Assembly: GCA_010093605.1 (NCBI GenBank)
Contig: MU004189.1
Location: forward strand, 193,834-257,833
DNA: 64,000 nt
From: Lophium mytilinum
Taxonomy: Eukaryota > Ascomycota > Dothideomycetes > Mytilinidiales > Mytilinidiaceae
Direction: 5' to 3'
Below the pieces are notes generated by a model. That model was not told where the DNA came from, ran no database searches, and was given only the letters and a program-made list of their open reading frames with translations. A program made the position numbers and the translations under genes. Below, piece by piece: positions 11,404 to 23,033 of this stretch (the stretch's first letter is position 1; every line of letters begins with the position of its first letter).

Positions 11404-13285
11404 ATGAAGACTATCTCTAATGTCTACGCCGTGTGTGGCTTCGCTGCCATTGGTATGCATATCCTGATCCGTGTGTTTCATTCTTGATTCGCCACTGACA
11501 ATCACAGGCGGCGGCCTCTTTGGAATGGACATTGCAACTATGAGCGGAGTCTTGGGCACCGAGTCCTACAGGAGATATTTCAACCACCCGGTCTCTTTCA
11601 CCCAGGGCTCCATAACTGCCTCCATGCCCATAGGCTCCATCTTCGGTGCCTTGTCTTCCTCCTTCGTCTCAGATCGTTTCTCGCGTAAAATCGCCATCCA
11701 GGTCTCATGTCTGCTCTGGATCCTTGGATCTGCGTACGTCTTGCCTTTCTCGTGACTTTCCAATTTCTAACCCCCATCAGCATCCAAAGCGGGGCCAACG
11801 GTATTCCAGCTCTTTGCGTAGGTCGCTTCATTTCCGGTGTCGGTGTCGGTGCTGCATCAGCCATCGTACCAGTGTACCAAGCCGAAATCGCCCCCAAGGA
11901 AATCCGAGGCCGCATTATCACGCTTCAGCAATGGGCTATCACCTGGGGTATCTTGATCCAGTATTTTATCCAGTACGGCTGCTCATTCGTCGATGGTGGC
12001 GCCAAGAACCCTACGCAGAGCACTGCTGCTTTCCGCATCCCTTGGGGTCTGCAGTCCATCCCAGCCTTCATTCTCTGTATTGGCTTGATGTGGTTCCCGT
12101 ACTCTCCGCGCTGGCTCGCGTCACAAGATCGTTGGGAAGAAGCCATCACCGTGCTTGCTGACCTCCATGCCGGTGGCAATTTGAAACATCCCAAAGTTCT
12201 AGCTCAGTATCGCGAAATCGAGGAAGCACTCCGCTTTGAAAAGGAATGCCGTGCAGCAGGATGGGCCGCACTCGCTGATCGCAAAATGGCGAAACGCCTC
12301 GTTATAGGCACGTCCATCCAAATGTTCTCAGAGCTGTCTGGGATGAATGTCATGATGTACGCGCATTTCGCTTTCACATACTAAGTCTACAAACGAACAC
12401 TCCTAACCCGACCCCAGGTACTACATCGTCTACATCATGGAATCCGCCAACATCGGCTCCCCCCTACTAACCGCCAGCATCCAATACATCATCAACGTCG
12501 CCATCACCCTCCCCGCAATCCTCTACATCGACCGCTGGGGCCGGCGCCCCACCCTCCTCCTCGGCTCCCTCAGCATGGCCACCCTCCTCTTCATCTCGGG
12601 CGCGCTCCAAGCCGGCTACGGCTCGCCCATCCCGCGCTCCCACTCCCCCGACGCCGCCCTCAGCTGGCACATCGCCGGCAACCCGCCCGTCTCCAAAGCC
12701 ATCGTTGCCTGCTCCTACCTCTTCGTCGCCACCTTCGCCACCACCTGGGGCCCCGTCAGCTGGACCTACCCGGCCGAGATCTTCCCCAACCGCATCCGCG
12801 CGAAGGCGACGAGCATCACGACGGCCGCGAACTGGATCTTCAACGCCGCGCTGGCGTTTGCGGTGCCGCCGCTGCTCTACAGCATTAATTGGAAGATGTA
12901 TATGATCTTTGGCACGTTTAATATGGTAGCGTTTATTCAGGTGTTCTTGATGGTGCCGGAGACGAAGAATTTCACGCTTGAGGAGATGGATGTGGTGTTT
13001 GAGGGCAGGCCGTGGGCGAAGGAGCGCCCGAGGGAGAGTAATCTGGATGATTTGGAGCAGCAGATTGCGTGTGGGGCGCTGGATGTGGATATCAGGAAGG
13101 AGGGCGTGGTGACGATGCTTGGGGATGTGGGGAGTATGGGGAAAGGGGGGAGAGATGGGAAGGCGAGTTCGCTGAGTGGGAGTGAGGACCAGAAGCCGAT
13201 CATGGTGGAGACGGCGATTGAGATGACGAGTCGGCCGCGGAGTAGCTATGAGAGTGATGCGAGGCTTAGGGAGAGGGAGTTTTGA
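11404..13285 (+). CDS. MFS sugar porter (high-affinity hexose transporter type)
   Basis: A plasma-membrane sugar:proton symporter of the sugar-porter branch of MFS. Exons 11404-11452, 11508-11733, 11781-12356 and 12418-13285 give 572 residues, about 12 TM segments with cytosolic tails. Signatures: GGGLFGMDIATMSGVLGT in TM1, GRFISGVGVGAASAIVPVYQ, a YSPRWLASQ form of PESPRWL at the central loop, DRWGRRPTLLLGS, then SWTYPAEIFPNRIRAKA and VPETKNFTLEEMD at the end of TM12. The layout matches fungal HGT-1/MSTA-like monosaccharide transporters; the substrate is inferred only. The last exon is strongly C-rich up to about 12780 and G-rich afterwards. All introns close in phase. The first ATG gives a short N-terminus. 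Confidence 0.88.
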
Positions 13286-15888
13286 TGCATGGGAAAGAGG
13301 GTTTTTCTTTGGGTTGGGCGGTTCATTTGTTTCGGGTGGCGTTTGGAAGCGCGGGTTTTGGGTGGGGCTGGGATTGATATCCATGGACGCTATATGTGTA
13401 AGAATCAATGTGAAAATTGAAGGTTAGGATTTCGAGATCTCACGCTGCAATTTAACGTAACGGTAAATGCACGTGCTCGGCACGTGTCGTGCTTTGCCTT
13501 CGCTCAGCTTTCCTTTCCTCGACTATAAGAACCCTCCCTCCCCCTTTCTAAGACTCCACAGACAGACTTGACAGACATTCCCTCAAGACTCATCACTCCA
13601 ACCTTTATGGCTGGAAGTGGTTCGCGGGAGCAGCAAAATTAAGTCCAACTTCGAGCAATGGCTCGGTGGAGGTGTGAGGTGGATCAATCGCTTCGACGAT
13701 CCCTTCATGGTGGAGAGGTGTAAATCGAAGAAGCTAAAAGCCTATGGCTGGGTGGAGGAGTGGTGGATCGACTAGCACAATGCTCGGTGCTAGAGGCCAA
13801 TGGAGGGAATAAAGATGCATCGGAGACGGTCCATGGGTGGAGATTGGTGGTGGGACAACGCTTCCGATCGTCAATTTGATGGGATGGAGCGGAGTGCAAA
13901 AGGACGACAAGTTGCATATGATGGTGGGGATGTGGTGGATTCGGCGATGTTTAGTAATGAAGAGCAAGGTTAGGGGATGGAGATGGTGGAGATGAGGAGA
14001 TGGTGATGTTGTGGTGCGTTGCTATGGGATAGGTATGGTAAGCTTTGAAACAGTAATGAGGTAGGGTTTGGTAGTATCTCAATCTTCTGATCGTCGTCAT
14101 TACGAGTAGATAGGCGAAAGACGCTGCCACGCGACACGCCCATGCATTCACTGGCTTTGCCGTTTCAAACGCTCCAACACTCAACCCCCTCCCATAGCGA
14201 TCTTCAGGTCTTGATATCAAGGAGTCCCAGGAATTGCCCAATGTTCGTCTTCTGCGCGGCTTCACACACCTGCCTCCCCACTCCTTGCCCGTGGAGAAAA
14301 GCTAGACGGCTGCAACAGCGAGGTTTTATACAAGTGTTGAATTGGCTGAGTTGAAGGTCACGTCGCTAGCCCACGAGCTGATAATGTGATGAACGTGACT
14401 CCCCCTACCACTTTAGACTCATCGGAGCTCTTGGCCTCCTGAACTGACCAACCTGTTTCACGTGCTGATAGTCGACCCCGTGCGCACCTAATTTTTACCC
14501 CGTCGCCAAATATATAAACCCCTCCCACCTCCTTCGTTTTTCCAACCAGAGGAGGATCGCAGCCATCAGGCTCGCAGCAACAGGAGATAGAGCTAGCGGC
14601 CATGTTGGCATAGTCGTCCTGAGTTGCTCGTCCTACAACTACCTCCACGATTTCCGGGATCCACCGGGTGGTGGGGGTCATTTGGTGAAGGAGTAACCAT
14701 GACCATCATGCAGACTCGTGTCAGGGGGAGAGTGGTGGTGGGGACAAAACGGGAGAAGATGCCGTTGATGGGGTAGAGAGATCAAATTGCTTCGCTGACA
14801 CTTCTGATGAGGTAGTAAAACTTCGTTTACTCCCTCGGACGTATGGAGAGCCGGGGGAGTAGAATTAAGCACAATCTTCGATAAATGGCTGCAGGCGGAG
14901 GAGCTGGGGTGGTGTTTAGTAAGGAGAAGAGTGGTGATGATGGGAAGAAGTAATTAGAGAAGATGGTAAGATGAAAGAAAAGAGTTTATCAAGGAGCACT
15001 AGTCGTCTATTTATACAGTGTAGAGTTTCGGCACGGTAAAAGTATCACGTTTCCTATCGTCTTAAACATACTGCCCATCCCTATTGTTATTCAATAGCTC
15101 CCAACGCAGCTCCCTATATGCCCCCATAACAAGAATCGCAAACCGATTTGGAAGACCCCAATACTCTCTCCTATAAGACTCCTTCGAAACTAGTCTTGAA
15201 TCCTCCGCCCACCGCTTGTTTGTGAAGAAACGTTGAGACCCCTCGCTCCGCTCCCGCTGGCTTATCGCACATTACTAGTTGTTCACGTGTGTTTTGGGGG
15301 AGAGACCAAATCGCACAGCTAGAGGCTAATGGCCAGGTGAGACTTGGTGCGGGGAGCAAACGGTGCGCTTCAGGTACGAATAGATTGATAAAGAAAGGTC
15401 CTCGATGGACGAGGACGAAAAGCAGCCGGTATTAATTTTCATGGCTGGGTAGAGCTAGAGTGGGGGGGAACGGTAGCGGTAATTGATGATGATGGTCGGT
15501 ATTGGAGTAGGAAACAGTGAGCCTCTCGTAATGCAAAAGCTTTGAAAGATGAGAATGTATGAATGCGATGATCTTTAGAGACTCGGAGAGTGAGATTTAG
15601 CTCTACCTTAGAGTGGTGCTCAGCATCTTTCATCTCGATATGGCGGCGAGAACAACCACACCCACACCCACGACGACTTTGATCTGGTCGTAACAAGCAC
15701 TCTGCCAACGACAAACTGCCATGGTTGGACTTTATTCCCATTTTTTTTAAATAGACACCCAGCAGCATTCTGAAGAAGAATCGGGAAGCTTTGAGAGGAC
15801 AAGCTTTTATTCTTTCCAAGTAAAACAGCCAGCTTGCAAAATGACTACGCAATCATCCGCGTGATCCGCTTCCCTGCTATACATTCTC
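13286..15888. other. Non-coding region with diverged repeated modules
   Basis: About 2.6 kb with no credible protein gene. Two TATA-like sites in pyrimidine-rich, promoter-like surroundings occur (near 13520-13530, and atatataaacccc near 14509). Short segments recur in altered form: one at about 13631-13672 and about 14859-14901 (aattaag...cttcga...aatggct...ggagg), another (ctagaggc followed by aatgg) at about 13790 and about 15318, and a third (gtttagtaa...gaagag) at about 13948 and about 14914. The strand composition is GGTGG-rich. This could be decayed repeats or transcribed non-coding units. Confidence 0.45.
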
Positions 15889-17565
15889 TTACATCCAACT
15901 CACCCAACACCACGCACCAAGTACCACCAATCCTAATAATAGAATTAGGACTCCCATCAAACAGCCTGTCGCAACCCTGTCCCCCGCCCCCTTATACCCA
16001 ACGTTGACCCAGGTCGACCCAAAGAACGTCCACAGCAACGTCGCCAGCACGCTCAGTGCTAAGACAAGCGCGATCGCAAAGAGAATTCGCTTCCAGCGCC
16101 AGCGGTGTGTGAAGACGATCCCAGTCATGAGATTTGCGTCCATCTCAGGAGCTGGAGAAGGCGGTAACTCCTTCTCTCCATTCTCAGCCAGATTTTGGAG
16201 TGGTTGGGCGGAATACGAGGAAGAGATAGGGGTTTTCGATGCAGCAACGCGACGCGCCCAGTGAACCCACGCATACCTCGCCTTCCCTGTCTTCGGACTC
16301 CAATACAACTCCCACAATTTGGCCTCCGAGAACGTGTTGCTGGTATCTCGCGCCGCGAGCAACCTCCCAGCTCCGGCACGACTACCTCCTCTTAATCCAC
16401 TCTCTCCTCCAGCATAAGTGGAAATCCCCCCCGACCAACCGCTCCATACTCCCACTTCCACAGTCCCCAAACCTCTCGCACTTCCCCACCTCCGCCACCA
16501 CGGGCCTACCATCTTTCTATAACCCTCCCTCAACTGCGTCGCCAACACCTCATCATCAAAATCCAGCGTCTCAAACTCCCTTTCCGCAGCTCTCGGGCTT
16601 TTGACCCCTTCCCCAACCCTCTTACCCCCGACCCAGAGCCCCTTATCGCGTCCCCTCTGCACAACCTGCAGCGTCAAGCTCGCCGGGATCGCAATCTCCG
16701 CCGTCTTGTTTGCCATTTTACCCGCTCTCTTCGTCAGCGAGAGGTACAACACCGACTCTCCCTGCTTCCCGCCCGAGTCCCCCGACGCCGCGGTAGCGTC
16801 AGAGCGGGAATTGGACCCCAACCCGCCGCGTGACGACTTTTTGGTGTTGGAGGAATGCTCGCGAAACGAGTGCTTATGCCCCCTCACCCTCACTCGATCC
16901 GCTGATAGAGGGGTCGGATGGCTCGCGCTCCGCTGTACACCCCTAGGTTTCGGGAACGTCTTATGCGGGCTGAATGGATAAGGCGTGCGTATGAAGTGCG
17001 CGGGTAGGTCCTTCGGCCTCTCGTGATTAGGAGGTGGGCCGGGAGGTTGGATCTGTAGTTTCATGTTCCTTGATTTCTTCGCCATCTCGTGCGCTGGGGC
17101 CGATTGCGAGCGTGTTCGGGAGTGGAGGTGGGTTGGGCGCGAGTGTTTCGATCGAGGTGGAGGAAGGGGTGCATGAGGAGAGAAGGTATATGTGAGAGAT
17201 GCGATGTCGATGTTGCGATTGTGGGTGGGGGAGCGAGAGCGAGAGCGCGCAGGGCGTTGGGGGGTGTCGCGGGATGGAGTGTACTGTTGGTGCTGCAAGC
17301 TCATCGTGCGGCCGGTCGCAGGCCTCTTCTCTCCGCTTCCCGCTTCGTTTGAGTGCCGCGTTTCCAACGCGCGCATCGTGATGGCGTGCGCACTGAGGAT
17401 CGGGTCTTGCTCATTTGTGAAAGGGAGGGAGAGGTCGAGGGAGTAGGGTAGAGCCAAGGCAGAAGGTGACGTAGGAGATCTCGAGGCAGATTCTGTGTAG
17501 GAGCCGGAGTTGCGGGGCGTAGTAGTCGTTACGAGACGACTGGGGCCCGGACGGTGGATGGACAT
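15889..17565 (-). CDS. Uncharacterised protein, disordered N-terminus and two C-terminal TM helices
   Basis: A single 558-residue frame without introns. Residues 1-260 are rich in Ser, Pro, Arg and His (SRSRSPTHNRN, HSRTRSQSAPAHEM) and are probably disordered. Residues about 270-460 look folded, with motifs KMVGPWWRRWGSARG and KLWELYWSPKTGKARYAWV. Two hydrophobic segments follow: ILFAIALVLALSVLATLLWTF region near residue 490 and CLMGVLILLLGLVVLGAWCW near residue 535. This suggests a two-pass membrane protein with a large cytosolic head. I do not recognise a named family. Coding composition is strong, C-rich in the first half and G-rich in the second. The stop lies only two codons after the last helix. 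Confidence 0.7.
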   Translation of the reverse strand: MSIHRPGPSRLVTTTTPRNSGSYTESASRSPTSPSALALPYSLDLSLPFTNEQDPILSAHAITMRALETRHSNEAGSGEKRPATGRTMSLQHQQYTPSRDTPQRPARSRSRSPTHNRNIDIASLTYTFSPHAPLPPPRSKHSRPTHLHSRTRSQSAPAHEMAKKSRNMKLQIQPPGPPPNHERPKDLPAHFIRTPYPFSPHKTFPKPRGVQRSASHPTPLSADRVRVRGHKHSFREHSSNTKKSSRGGLGSNSRSDATAASGDSGGKQGESVLYLSLTKRAGKMANKTAEIAIPASLTLQVVQRGRDKGLWVGGKRVGEGVKSPRAAEREFETLDFDDEVLATQLREGYRKMVGPWWRRWGSARGLGTVEVGVWSGWSGGISTYAGGESGLRGGSRAGAGRLLAARDTSNTFSEAKLWELYWSPKTGKARYAWVHWARRVAASKTPISSSYSAQPLQNLAENGEKELPPSPAPEMDANLMTGIVFTHRWRWKRILFAIALVLALSVLATLLWTFFGSTWVNVGYKGAGDRVATGCLMGVLILLLGLVVLGAWCWVSWM

Positions 17566-17634
17566 GTGGCGTGCTTGAATGGGAGAGGTGTTGAGAGAGG
17601 TGAGAGATGGGGTAGAGGGGATGTCTGAGAGTTG

Positions 17635-17973
17635 TTAAACTTTTACGCAGGTTACGCTACAGGTAGGAAACGGACCATCATGGTGGTAGATAGTTGCATG
17701 CCCGAGGTCCTTTCCTTCTGCTCTACGTTCGCCAGAGCTATTCGCTGTAGCGTGAGCATCTTGACTCATCTGATGTAAGTCCATCGGTAATTCATCGTCA
17801 GAGGAATCGTCAAAGAAGTTGGCACCCGGCGACATTGATGTCTGTATTGAGCGTTCCATCTCCGGATGTATGCTCTGCTTTCTCCCAATAGACCCCTCCA
17901 CGACTCGCGGGGAGCTTGCCGGGGAGCTCGAAAGTCGAGAATTGGAGTCGAGAATGACTGGTGGCAGGGCCAT
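17635..17973 (-). CDS. Small hypothetical protein with SSDDE motif
   Basis: A 112-residue frame 70 bp or so beyond the 5' end of the two-TM gene, on the same strand. It has Ser-rich stretches (SRLSSSPASSPRVVEGS), an acidic NFFDDSSDDELPMDL block and no TM helix. Acidic-Ser motifs of this kind are common in nuclear proteins, but no family is recognised. It may be an N-terminal fragment of a gene whose later exons I cannot place, because the last residues are reached through a stop near a possible donor. Low confidence. Confidence 0.3.
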   Translation of the reverse strand: MALPPVILDSNSRLSSSPASSPRVVEGSIGRKQSIHPEMERSIQTSMSPGANFFDDSSDDELPMDLHQMSQDAHATANSSGERRAEGKDLGHATIYHHDGPFPTCSVTCVKV

Positions 17974-18660
17974 TGGGTCGGTACAGTGAGACGCTTTGGA
18001 ATATGAAACAAAGGGGCCGGAGAATTAGTTTATACTGTAACGAAGGACTCGTGATGCCAAAAAAATTGAATAGATGGTGAGGCAAAATGGCGAATGAAAC
18101 CGTGGCTTGAAAGCATCAAAGGCAAAACAAAGAAACACGCTACAAGGGTATTGCGATGGCATATCTTTGTGGGAAGCTTATTACGCATTCCTTCCCTGAC
18201 GATCTTTGCTTTTTGCGAGTAGTTATTTACCGTGGAATGAGGAGGCTACAAGCGAGCCGGAAATGGAAGTAAATTTAGGCGCATCGCGATGTGAGATGCA
18301 TGACCAAGTACGAAAGGAAAAAGAAGAGTTTCTTGACTGTATCTTGAGATTGTTTGCAATACTAAAAGTATGTGTTCGGCCATGGTTCGGGTCTAGTAGC
18401 TATGGAGGTGCAAGAGGAATCAGAATTATTGATCACAGAACGTTGTGCCATGAGCATGTAGCTCTGCTATACTAACAGAGTGACTTCCGTGAACGCCATT
18501 CCTAATGATCGCTACTAGGATATAAAAAAGATAGGAAGTTTCGTGGCGTGCAAGAATTATCCACGTCGGTTGGGCAATATATGCCCACAGTGTGGATAGA
18601 GAGGGGGCGCAATGTGACATTATGGCAAGGTAAATAACCAAGCTTAAGCAAACAAGCAGC
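17974..18660. other. Intergenic 3' of MAK16
   Basis: About 0.7 kb of AT-richer DNA with no supported gene, RNA or repeat. Confidence 0.4.
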
Positions 18661-19799
18661 TCAAGCATTGAGGACTTGTCTTGAAGCCGGCTCTCGCTCG
18701 ATCTCGTACTCGATTTCCCGCCGGGGTCCTTTGGAAGGCTTCTTCTTCGGTTTTGGTGGCGGTGCGGCAGGTCGTTTGCGCTTGAGGTTTCCAAGGACTT
18801 TCTTAAGAGCTTCAACCTCCTCGCCTTCATCCTCGCCGTCATCCTCACTTGCACTGCCGCTCTCGTCGTCGTCCTCCACATCCTCGTCACTAGACTCCTC
18901 GTCCCCACTCTCTCCGTCCATCCAGTCATCAAAGTCCTCCATATCGCCATACTCATCATCTGACTCGCCCTCAATGTCACTCACATACTCGACTTCACCC
19001 CCGCCTAGCTCTTTCTCGTACTCGCCCTCAATCTCTTCGACCTCCTCTTCAATGCCATCATCGAGATCTTCATCGCGAGTTGCTTCTCCGCTTCTCTCTA
19101 GACTATAAACTCATTAGCATACGAATCAAACAGTAACAAGTTGCGTGAGCAACTAACCCCTTCATGACCTTCTTCCACACATTTGGCTCCACGTTCAACG
19201 GTCGGTCTCCATACGCCCCACTCCTCAACCTCTCGACCAATACTCTCTCAATCGCCCTCTCGACCTTCGCCGCAGCCTCTGCCTTCCGCTCTCTAGTTTC
19301 CTCCCGCCTCCGCACCTTCGGCGCTAGCTTCGGCACCAGCTTCTCTCCCAACCTCTCCTGCTCCCGGGCCAATTTCCGCGTCCGAATCGCAACCTGTGTC
19401 AGTCGCGTCAAGCGCTGCTTGCACTTATGTAGGAGGAATTTGGGCCAGTAGATCAGTTGCGCGTCAATTTGAGCGAGCGCGGTCGCATAGTTGGAAGAAA
19501 GCTTGATCCGCTGCCACCATCGATTTGGGAGATGGGCGCGCTCGACAGTCTTGATGTAGAGGTAGAGCACGCCGGTTTCGGGATGCGGGCGGAGTGTGGC
19601 ATAACGGGAATTGGAAAGCGGGCAGGACTGCTTCGTGCACAGCCCGGTAACGTTGTATTCGTTTCGACAGAAAGTTTGGTCTTTGGTGGTTCTAAGGAAA
19701 TTAGCTTTTAGATGTGCAGGGGAAGAGGCATACGCACTTGACTTTGTAGGAGCAAAACTGGTTGCCAATTATATTCCAGACTAGGTCGTCGGACGCCAT
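18661..19799 (-). CDS. MAK16: MAK16, 60S ribosome biogenesis factor
   Basis: Mak16 is an essential nucleolar protein of early 60S pre-ribosomes, acting with Rpf1. Exons 19799-19738, 19691-19158 and 19102-18661 give 345 residues. The N-terminus [20 protein letters not shown] and the following [30 protein letters not shown] form the Cys cluster that binds a metal; [17 protein letters not shown] and [19 protein letters not shown] complete the conserved domain to about residue 200. The C-terminal third is highly acidic (runs of D, E and S) and then basic ([19 protein letters not shown]). All junctions close in phase. It is head to head with VPS28, only 233 bp between start codons, so they share a compact promoter. 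Confidence 0.92.
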
Positions 19800-20032
19800 G
19801 TTTGCGTGGTTCTGCTGTGGTTTCTAGCCGTTGGATTTGAGGCTGGAGAAAAATGCGGGAGACGAAGAAATCTGAAATCTTGGCGTCGGTCGGCGAAACT
19901 AAATTTCCGGTCGATTTCTGTACGGCAGACTAAAGCGCCCAAAACATAGGGATGGTATGCCGCACACCTCCGTCCATCTCCGCACTTCAACAACCTAAGC
20001 TGCACCCCCCTCCTCGGAATCTGGAGCCGACC

Positions 20033-20830
20033 ATGTACTCCCAGCGCCAGCACGCATATGCACCCACCCCATATGTCCCCCGAGCGAACTTGTCCGCTAA
20101 TATCAATCTCGATGAAGTAAATCACATGGGCCACCCCCAACAATCGTCTCTGACCTAATTCTAGGAAGTCAAGCTCTCAGCAACGAGCGCGGAGCGCGAC
20201 CTTTACGACTCCCTCGCCGAGATATACAGCATAATAATCACCCTTGACGCGCTCGAGAAAGCGTACCTTAAAGACTCGATACCCGAGAGCGAGTACACCG
20301 AAACATGTAGTCGACTCTTGAAACAATATAAGTCTAGTTTAGCAGACGAAAGCGTAGCAGCTGCGTTTGGCCGTCTTGAGAACTTCAAACGGGAGTGGGA
20401 TGTACGTTAATTACACCGTTTCTCGATAATGTTTCCAATGTCAACATTACTTCAGATTGAAGCCCCTCGAGCCACCGAGCGCATACGCATAGGCCTACCC
20501 GAAACCACCAGCAAACAAGTCGACCCCAATGCCTCTGCCGACGTGACCCTCGTTGTCAATGCTACCGAGAACTTTATCACCCTTCTCGACGCTATTAAGA
20601 TTGGGCTAGTCGAGAAGGACACGTTGCACCCCCTGTTGGTTGATATTATTCAGTCGGTGAATAAAGTCACAGATAAAGACTTCGACAACAAGGGCAAGAT
20701 CATACAGTGGCTCATCACTCTGAACCAGATGCGTGCATCCCAGAAGCTGGATGAAGATCAAATGCGGGAGTTCCAGTTCGAAATGGACCAAGCATATTAT
20801 GGCTTTAAGCAGATCTTGAAGGGTGATTGA
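20033..20830 (+). CDS. VPS28: VPS28, ESCRT-I subunit
   Basis: Vps28 is the ESCRT-I subunit that bridges Vps23 to ESCRT-II in multivesicular body sorting; in fungi it also supports pH signalling. Exons 20033-20116, 20165-20401 and 20456-20830 give 231 residues. The N-terminal coiled-coil domain starts EVKLSATSAERDLYDSLAEI and has ITLDALEKAYLKDSIPESEY; the C-terminal four-helix domain carries NATENFITLLDAIKI and QWLITLNQMRASQKL and ends in FEMDQAYYGFKQIL. The ATG at 20033 gives the usual MYSQRQHAYAPTPY start. An upstream in-frame ATG at 19952 would add 27 residues with no family support. All phases close. Confidence 0.93.
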
Positions 20831-22201
20831 AGGAAAATGTGCGTATATTCGAGGATCAAGAGATGTCTCCCGCGAATGCCGATCAAAAGCAGGAAGCGTC
20901 AGGCAGGTGATGTGCAAAGCTTGATAAGTTTGCAAATACCCTGGTATATCGGTCGCCTCTAGAGCTACGAAAAGCCCCAGCCAACGTGCCCCAGTCACGG
21001 CTCAAATCTTCTCACAAAGGCGAATAACGCCATAAAACGAGCCAATGAATGCAGAACCAAGCGACGAGAGAGCAGATACAGCTAGTAAAATTACCACCTA
21101 TCACCCGTGTTCTACTCCTTCGCGTCTCTCGCCGATATTTCCACTGAGCCGTCGCGAAACCTCTATATCTGTGCTTGCATTCTTGAGGTCCTCGCAATGA
21201 GCAAAATATATCGTGCTCTCTTTACAAATGCGATATGTCCCTTGCATCTCTTTTACGTGAAATGATTCGTTTAGGTCTAAGGATTGCCCTGGCACTCAAC
21301 CGTCTTCAGCGAGGGTCTCCGAATAGGTAATCTGTACTAGCCCAGACGATCTTACGGTTTCTTTTGGGACGTTAGCCATACACCTGGGACTCAAGTTCTT
21401 CCTCAAGTAGGAATGTTCGACTGCAGCACGAGTATTGAGATGCAGGCGTTTTCTCCGCACTTCTGCTAGTGATCAGCCGTTATTCCCGGTGCTTGTACTA
21501 CGGAATGTCTCAAGATGCTGCACGTTTCCCCGAGTCTTCAACCATGGAACTATGCCCGAAGTCATTCAGATCCCACAAGTCCTACAGAACGTAAGGGCCT
21601 GACTGATGGGCCATTGTCTTTCCCGACGCTAGTTCTCTCATGTTCTTGAATCATAGCTTCATACGAGGTTCTCCTAGTTATCGAAGAGCCATCCTGATCA
21701 GTTTGCGCTTGGCAGAGTGTTCTCCCGAGCATCTTCCTTGTCACAGTTGTGGAACACCGCTCAAAGCTCTCGAAACTGTACTCCTTTTCTCATGTATCTG
21801 TCGGGAGAACGCGACCGAGCTTCGATCTCAACTCTGCTGATCCAGAATCTAGCCGGAACCACTTCCCAAAACTTCAACTCGACTTCTGTCTACCAAACTT
21901 TGCAACGAGAACGGTGTTCTAGAGCAACGCCACAATCCCACGATGTCGTAATCTAGTCAAGTAAAGCGTCCGCATTGGTTGTCTCGTACCACAGCAACGG
22001 CTGGATCACGCTATTGCTGTCCGAAGACAAGACTTCGAGCCTCCTTTCACTTGGGGGCTTATAAGGGCTGACTACGTATGAATACCATAAGGGACCCCGT
22101 CTATGGCTATCTTTACCTATCCCTCAGTGATTCGTTCATTGAGTAGGCAGCCTAGTTCAAACTATTAACAGTCCTTCATTATCGCGAAACACTCGTTCAA
22201 G
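20831..22201. other. Intergenic, VPS28 / PhiA-like gene
   Basis: About 1.4 kb. Only short chance frames are seen on either strand and no repeat or RNA gene is recognised. The last 150 bp is the promoter of the secreted-protein gene. Confidence 0.4.
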
Positions 22202-23033
22202 ATGCGCGTAACAGTTATTATCCATCTTCTCACCCTCCTTGCCCCCCTCGCTGTGGCCTTCCCGTCTTTCAATGACGCCGCTACACCAGTCAAGCGCAAC
22301 TTGATTCCGGATCCTGTCCGACCTTGTGAGTGAATCTTCACAAACTCCTTTACAGCCGCTGACCTAGACCGAAGTCACCGTCAAAGCCTTTGTCTCTCCC
22401 CACCCGGAGGGCGAGGGCCTCTCGGGCTACAACCTCATCGCACGCCACGGTCTCTTCTACCTCTCTAAGACTGGCCGCTCGGACTTCAAATGCAAGCCAT
22501 TGCACCGCGACTGTGGGCCTGACGTCGTGATCTTCGTGACTGGGCAGGGCGAAGCCTTCCTCGTATGCTCCCCTCCGCGTTTTCCCTTTCATCACTTCGA
22601 CTGACCCCTCTCTCCCCAGGACGTCCTCATTCCCGGCATTCAACAGCTGTACATCGATCCCGCCAGCGGCGCCCTCTCGTACTCCCCCGCACCTTTCAGC
22701 AAATTCTTTCCAGCTGCCGGCATCACGCCGTTCTTTACGCATATGGGGAGTAATCCGGCAGGGCTTGTGGCGACGGATCAGAATGGCACGCTGAGGAATT
22801 CACCTGCGACATTCAATTTCATTGGGAGTGGGTATGCGGCAAATGGGTACTGGTTTGCGTGCAAGGTACCCGGGGGCGATGATTATCAGGTCTTTACGTA
22901 TTTGACTGGATTTCAGTTTGAAGATTGCGAGAGTGGGATTGTGCTTGCAGCGTTGGATTTCGTTGGGCAGCCGTATATCTGGGAGTTCTTGATTTATTCA
23001 AGCACCATAAGACATCCTCCGAAGAAACGTTAA
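22202..23033 (+). CDS. PhiA-like secreted cell-wall protein
   Basis: The family (Aspergillus PhiA and IgE-binding relatives) is secreted, wall-associated and linked to conidiation. Exons about 22202-22315, 22368-22562 and 22620-23033. A signal peptide is clear (MRVTVIIHLLTLLAPLAVAF). Mature features: LIARHGLFYLSKTGRSDFKC, the motif GIQQLYIDPASGALSYSPAP, FNFIGSGYAANGYWFACKV, DYQVFTYLTG and DCESGIVLAALDF, which match the family order. The first junction is uncertain: the strong donor GTGAGT at 22326 is out of phase with the acceptor at 22367, whereas GTCCGA at 22316 closes in phase. The C-terminus after IWEFL is unlike the family and basic, so the 3' end may be wrong. Exon 3 changes from C-rich to G-rich near 22735. 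Confidence 0.68.

Noticed and set aside
12467-13408. A 313-codon antisense frame over the sugar transporter.
   Set aside because: Antisense shadow of the last exon, with a Pro/His/Arg pattern expected from base composition.
13705-14681. Several minus-strand frames of 70-107 codons in the repeat-module region.
   Set aside because: Low complexity (His, Pro, Ser), mutually overlapping, and they follow the GGTGG-rich plus strand.
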